Source: Streptomyces eurythermus
Lineage (GTDB): Bacteria; Actinomycetota; Actinomycetes; Streptomycetales; Streptomycetaceae
Reading direction: 5' to 3'
DNA: 64,000 nucleotides
Assembly: GCF_014649115.1 (NCBI RefSeq)
Contig: NZ_BMSK01000009.1
Span: 288,268-352,267 of the forward strand
Position numbers and translations under genes: made by a program. This document shows positions 61,490 through 64,000 of this stretch, one piece after another; the first letter of the stretch is position 1; every line of letters begins with the position of its first letter. The notes beneath the pieces were generated by a model, which was not told the origin of the DNA, did no database searches, and saw only the letters and a list, made by a program, of their open reading frames with translations.

Positions 61490-62478
61490 TGGACCCGACC
61501 ACTGACAACGCCGGGCAGGGCGGGGACGCGGGCACCGCCCGCACCGCGCTGGAAGCCCTGCGCGCCGAGATCGCCAAAGCCGTGGTCGGCCAGGACCCCG
61601 CCGTGACCGGCCTCGTCGTCGCCCTCCTCTGCCGCGGACACGTACTACTAGAAGGAGTCCCTGGGGTCGCCAAAACGTTGCTCGTCCGCGCCCTCGCATC
61701 CGCGCTGGAACTCGACACCAAGCGCGTCCAGTTCACCCCCGACCTGATGCCGAGCGACGTCACCGGCTCCCTCGTCTACGACACCCGCACCGCCGAGTTC
61801 TCCTTTCAGCCCGGCCCGGTCTTCACCAATCTGCTCCTCGCGGACGAGATCAACCGCACCCCACCGAAGACCCAGTCCTCGCTGCTGGAGGCCATGGAGG
61901 AACGCCAGGTCACGGTCGACGGCACCCCACGCCCCCTCCCCGAGCCGTTCCTGGTCGCCGCGACCCAGAACCCGGTCGAGTACGAGGGCACCTACCCCCT
62001 TCCGGAAGCACAGCTGGACCGGTTCCTGCTGAAGCTCACGATCCCTCTGCCCTCCCGCCAGGACGAGATCGACGTCCTCACCCGGCACGCCTCGGGCTTC
62101 GACCCGCGCGACCTGCGCGCCGCCGGCGTACGACCGGTCGCCGGCCCGGCGGACCTGGAGGCGGCCCGCGCCGCGGTCGCCAAGACGACCGTCTCACCGG
62201 AGATCACCGCCTACGTCGTGGACATCTGCCGCGCCACCCGCGAGTCGCCGTCACTCACCCTGGGCGTCTCCCCGCGCGGCGCCACCGCCCTGCTCGCCAC
62301 CTCGCGTGCCTGGGCCTGGCTGACCGGCCGCGACTACGTCATCCCCGACGACGTGAAGGCCCTGGCCCTGCCGACACTCCGGCACCGCGTCCAGCTGCGC
62401 CCGGAAGCCGAGATGGAGGGCGTGACCGCCGACTCGGTCATCAACGCCATCCTTGCCCACGTCCCGGTCCCCCGCTGA
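61486..62478 (+). CDS. MoxR-family AAA+ ATPase
   Basis: Chaperone-like AAA+ ATPase of 330 residues. Walker A EGVPGVAKT (~55-62), Walker B LLLADEINR, sensor-1 ATQNP, and the arginine-rich sensor-2 region around SPRGATALLATSRAWA. MoxR ATPases work with von Willebrand-type proteins, here the overlapping DUF58 gene, to mature or insert partner proteins. ATG 61486 overlaps the previous stop; a second ATG follows at 61489, and gagagg is suitably placed for either. Confidence 0.95.
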   Translation: MMDPTTDNAGQGGDAGTARTALEALRAEIAKAVVGQDPAVTGLVVALLCRGHVLLEGVPGVAKTLLVRALASALELDTKRVQFTPDLMPSDVTGSLVYDTRTAEFSFQPGPVFTNLLLADEINRTPPKTQSSLLEAMEERQVTVDGTPRPLPEPFLVAATQNPVEYEGTYPLPEAQLDRFLLKLTIPLPSRQDEIDVLTRHASGFDPRDLRAAGVRPVAGPADLEAARAAVAKTTVSPEITAYVVDICRATRESPSLTLGVSPRGATALLATSRAWAWLTGRDYVIPDDVKALALPTLRHRVQLRPEAEMEGVTADSVINAILAHVPVPR

Positions 62479-63788
62479 TGGCACTCACCGGACGCGCCGC
62501 TCTCCTCGCGGCCCTCGGCTCGATCCCCGTCGGCATCCTGGAACCGGGCTGGACCGGCATCCTCGCGGTCAACGGCCCGCTGGCCCTGGCCTGTGCCTGC
62601 GACTACGCGCTGGCCGCGCCGGTACGCCGCCTGCTGCTGACCCGCTCCGGCGACACCACCGTCCGTCTCGGTGACACCGCGAACGTCACGCTGACGGTGA
62701 CCAACCCGACCCGTCGGCCCCTGCGGGCCCAGCTCCGGGACGCCTGGCCGCCGAGCGCGTGGCAGTCAGGCACCGAGACCGAGGCGTCGCGGCACCGGCT
62801 GTCCGTGCCTCCGGGCGAACGCCGGCGCTTGACGACCAGGCTGCGCCCCACCCGCCGTGGCGACCGCCAAGCCGACCGCGTCACCATTCGCTCCTACGGC
62901 CCCCTCGGTCTGTTCACCCGCCAAGGCGCCCACAAGGTGCCCTGGACGGTACGAGTCCTGCCCCCGTTCACCAGCCGCAAGCACCTTCCGTCGAAACTCG
63001 CCCGATTGCGTGAACTCGACGGCCGTACCAGCGCGCTGACCCGTGGGGAGGGCACGGAGTTCGACAGCCTGCGCGAGTACGTTCCCGGGGACGACACCCG
63101 CTCCATCGACTGGCGCGCCACAGCCCGGCAGTCCTCCGTCGCGGTCCGCACCTGGCGTCCGGAACGCGACCGGCACATCCTGCTGGTCCTGGACACCGGT
63201 CGGACCTCCGCGGGCCGCGTGGGCGACGCCCCGCGGCTGGACGCCTCCATGGACGCGGCCTTGCTGCTCGCGGCCCTCGCCTCGCGCGCGGGCGACCGGG
63301 TGGCGCTCTTGGCCTACGACCGCCGGGTACGCGCTCTGGTCCAGGGCCGCACGGCCGGCGATGTCCTGCCGTCCCTGGTCAACGCGATGGCCGCTCTGGA
63401 ACCGGAACTCGTCGAGACCGATGCTCGTGGTCTCACCGCCACCGCTCTGCGCACGGCGCCTCGGCGTTCCCTGATCGTCCTTCTCACGACGTTGGACGCG
63501 GCACCGGTGGAGCAGGGTCTGCTTCCGGTGCTTCCCCAACTCACTCAGCGCCACACGGTTCTGGTCGCGTCGGTGGCGGATCCGGAGATTGCCCGCATGG
63601 CTGGGGCTCGGGGCAACGCCGAGGCCGTGTACGAGGCGGCGGCAGCGGCTCGCGCGCAGGACGAGCGTCGGCGCACCGCCGAGCAGCTCCGTCGTCACGG
63701 GGTGACGGTGGTGGACGCGACTCCGGAGGAACTGGCGCCGGCGCTCGCGGACGCGTATCTGGCGCTGAAAGCAGCGGGCCGGCTCTGA
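62478..63788 (+). CDS. DUF58-domain protein (MoxR partner)
   Basis: A 436-residue protein. Two N-terminal membrane helices (~5-50) precede a beta domain and then DUF58 with its hallmark REYVPGDDTRSIDWRATAR. The C-terminal half is von Willebrand A-like with a MIDAS-type start (LVLDTGRTS). It overlaps the MoxR stop by 1 base. The MoxR/DUF58 pair forms a chaperone-like module; here the five-gene set with two other membrane proteins suggests an envelope assembly task. A strong terminator follows the gene. Confidence 0.93.
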   Translation: MALTGRAALLAALGSIPVGILEPGWTGILAVNGPLALACACDYALAAPVRRLLLTRSGDTTVRLGDTANVTLTVTNPTRRPLRAQLRDAWPPSAWQSGTETEASRHRLSVPPGERRRLTTRLRPTRRGDRQADRVTIRSYGPLGLFTRQGAHKVPWTVRVLPPFTSRKHLPSKLARLRELDGRTSALTRGEGTEFDSLREYVPGDDTRSIDWRATARQSSVAVRTWRPERDRHILLVLDTGRTSAGRVGDAPRLDASMDAALLLAALASRAGDRVALLAYDRRVRALVQGRTAGDVLPSLVNAMAALEPELVETDARGLTATALRTAPRRSLIVLLTTLDAAPVEQGLLPVLPQLTQRHTVLVASVADPEIARMAGARGNAEAVYEAAAAARAQDERRRTAEQLRRHGVTVVDATPEELAPALADAYLALKAAGRL

Positions 63789-63850
63789 GAGCTCTTACGA
63801 GAGCTCTTATCCACCGCAGTCCCTTCGGGGAAGCCGTGCCTGCATAACGC

Positions 63851-63886
63851 AGAAAACCCCCGCACCGTGAGGTGCGGGGGTTTTCT
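63851..63886. terminator. Bidirectional terminator of the MoxR operon and the rRNA operon
   Basis: Perfect 16-bp stem (63851-63866 with 63871-63886), GTGA loop, A/T-rich outer arms. It serves the plus-strand MoxR operon and the minus-strand 5S rRNA, which end on either side. Confidence 0.9.
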
Positions 63887-63894
63887 CAAAAATT

Positions 63895-64000
63895 GCTCGG
63901 CGGCGTCCTACTCTCCCACAGGGTCCCCCCTGCAGTACCATCGGCGCTGTGAGGCTTAGCTTCCGGGTTCGGAATGTAACCGGGCGTTTCCCTCACGCTA
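63895..64000 (-). rRNA. rrf: 5S ribosomal RNA (3' part)
   Basis: Read on the minus strand, the sequence matches streptomycete 5S rRNA from its ~15th base to the 3' end: acattccgaacccggaagc (loop C region) then gctaagcct, gcgccgatggtactgc, gtgggagagtaggacg and cgccgccgagc. About 106 of ~120 nucleotides are present; the 5' end and the rest of the rRNA operon lie beyond the window. The exact 3' end is uncertain by 2-4 bases. Confidence 0.95.

Noticed and set aside
63789..63850. Repeated gagctctta after the DUF58 gene as an operator
   Set aside because: Two 9-base copies directly after a stop codon and before a terminator have no adjacent promoter to control.

Overview
The window is very high-GC DNA with strong third-position GC bias, so long false reading frames lie opposite nearly every gene. 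Gene content and order (ftsEX, prfB, a pkaB/pkaA kinase pair, ohr/ohrR, a 180-kDa-class NAD-glutamate dehydrogenase, secA, lpqB-mtrB-mtrA, mtnA, then a 5S rRNA) are those of a Streptomyces chromosome core region. No phage, insertion sequence, CRISPR array or tRNA was seen.

Layout. 1-3.2 kb: a truncated S41 protease, ftsX, ftsE and a tiny zinc-ribbon membrane protein. 3.3-5.7 kb: a repeat-rich LAETG surface protein and release factor 2. 5.8-13 kb: two membrane Ser/Thr kinases divergent from a large ubiquitin-like/FHA/FtsK-like protein. 13.2-16.8 kb: a carbohydrate ABC importer without its own ATPase; one permease carries an unusual ~160-residue insertion. 17.2-33.8 kb: a cell-wall glycopolymer region with three fused glycosyltransferase/CDP-glycerol-type polymerases, a TarS-like glycosyltransferase, a TagGH-type exporter and two polytopic membrane glycosyltransferases. 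It is interrupted by the ohr/ohrR peroxide pair and by an aldo/keto reductase-SRPBCC-TetR group. 33.9-43.8 kb: a membrane protein, the NAD-glutamate dehydrogenase, a PfpI-type protein, a HAD hydrolase and two small conserved actinobacterial genes. 44-51.8 kb: secA, an acetyltransferase, a YcaQ-type glycosylase, an orphan LuxR-type response regulator, hibernation factor and ComF. 51.9-58 kb: lpqB, mtrB, mtrA and mtnA. 58-63.8 kb: a tightly overlapping operon of membrane proteins with a MoxR ATPase and a DUF58 protein. 63.9 kb to the end: the 3' part of a 5S rRNA on the minus strand, facing that operon across a bidirectional terminator.

The common theme is the cell envelope: division (FtsEX), envelope signalling (PkaA/PkaB, MtrAB-LpqB), polymer synthesis and export, surface anchoring and secretion (SecA). 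The most testable new idea is a phospho-signalling module: PkaA carries four Thr-x-Val-Leu-Pro motifs in its linker, spaced like FHA ligands, and its divergent neighbour has an FHA domain on an EccC-like, apparently soluble, degenerate ATPase. Other good leads are the MalF-P2-like insertion in the ABC permease and the diverged catalytic residues in two of the three fused polymerases.
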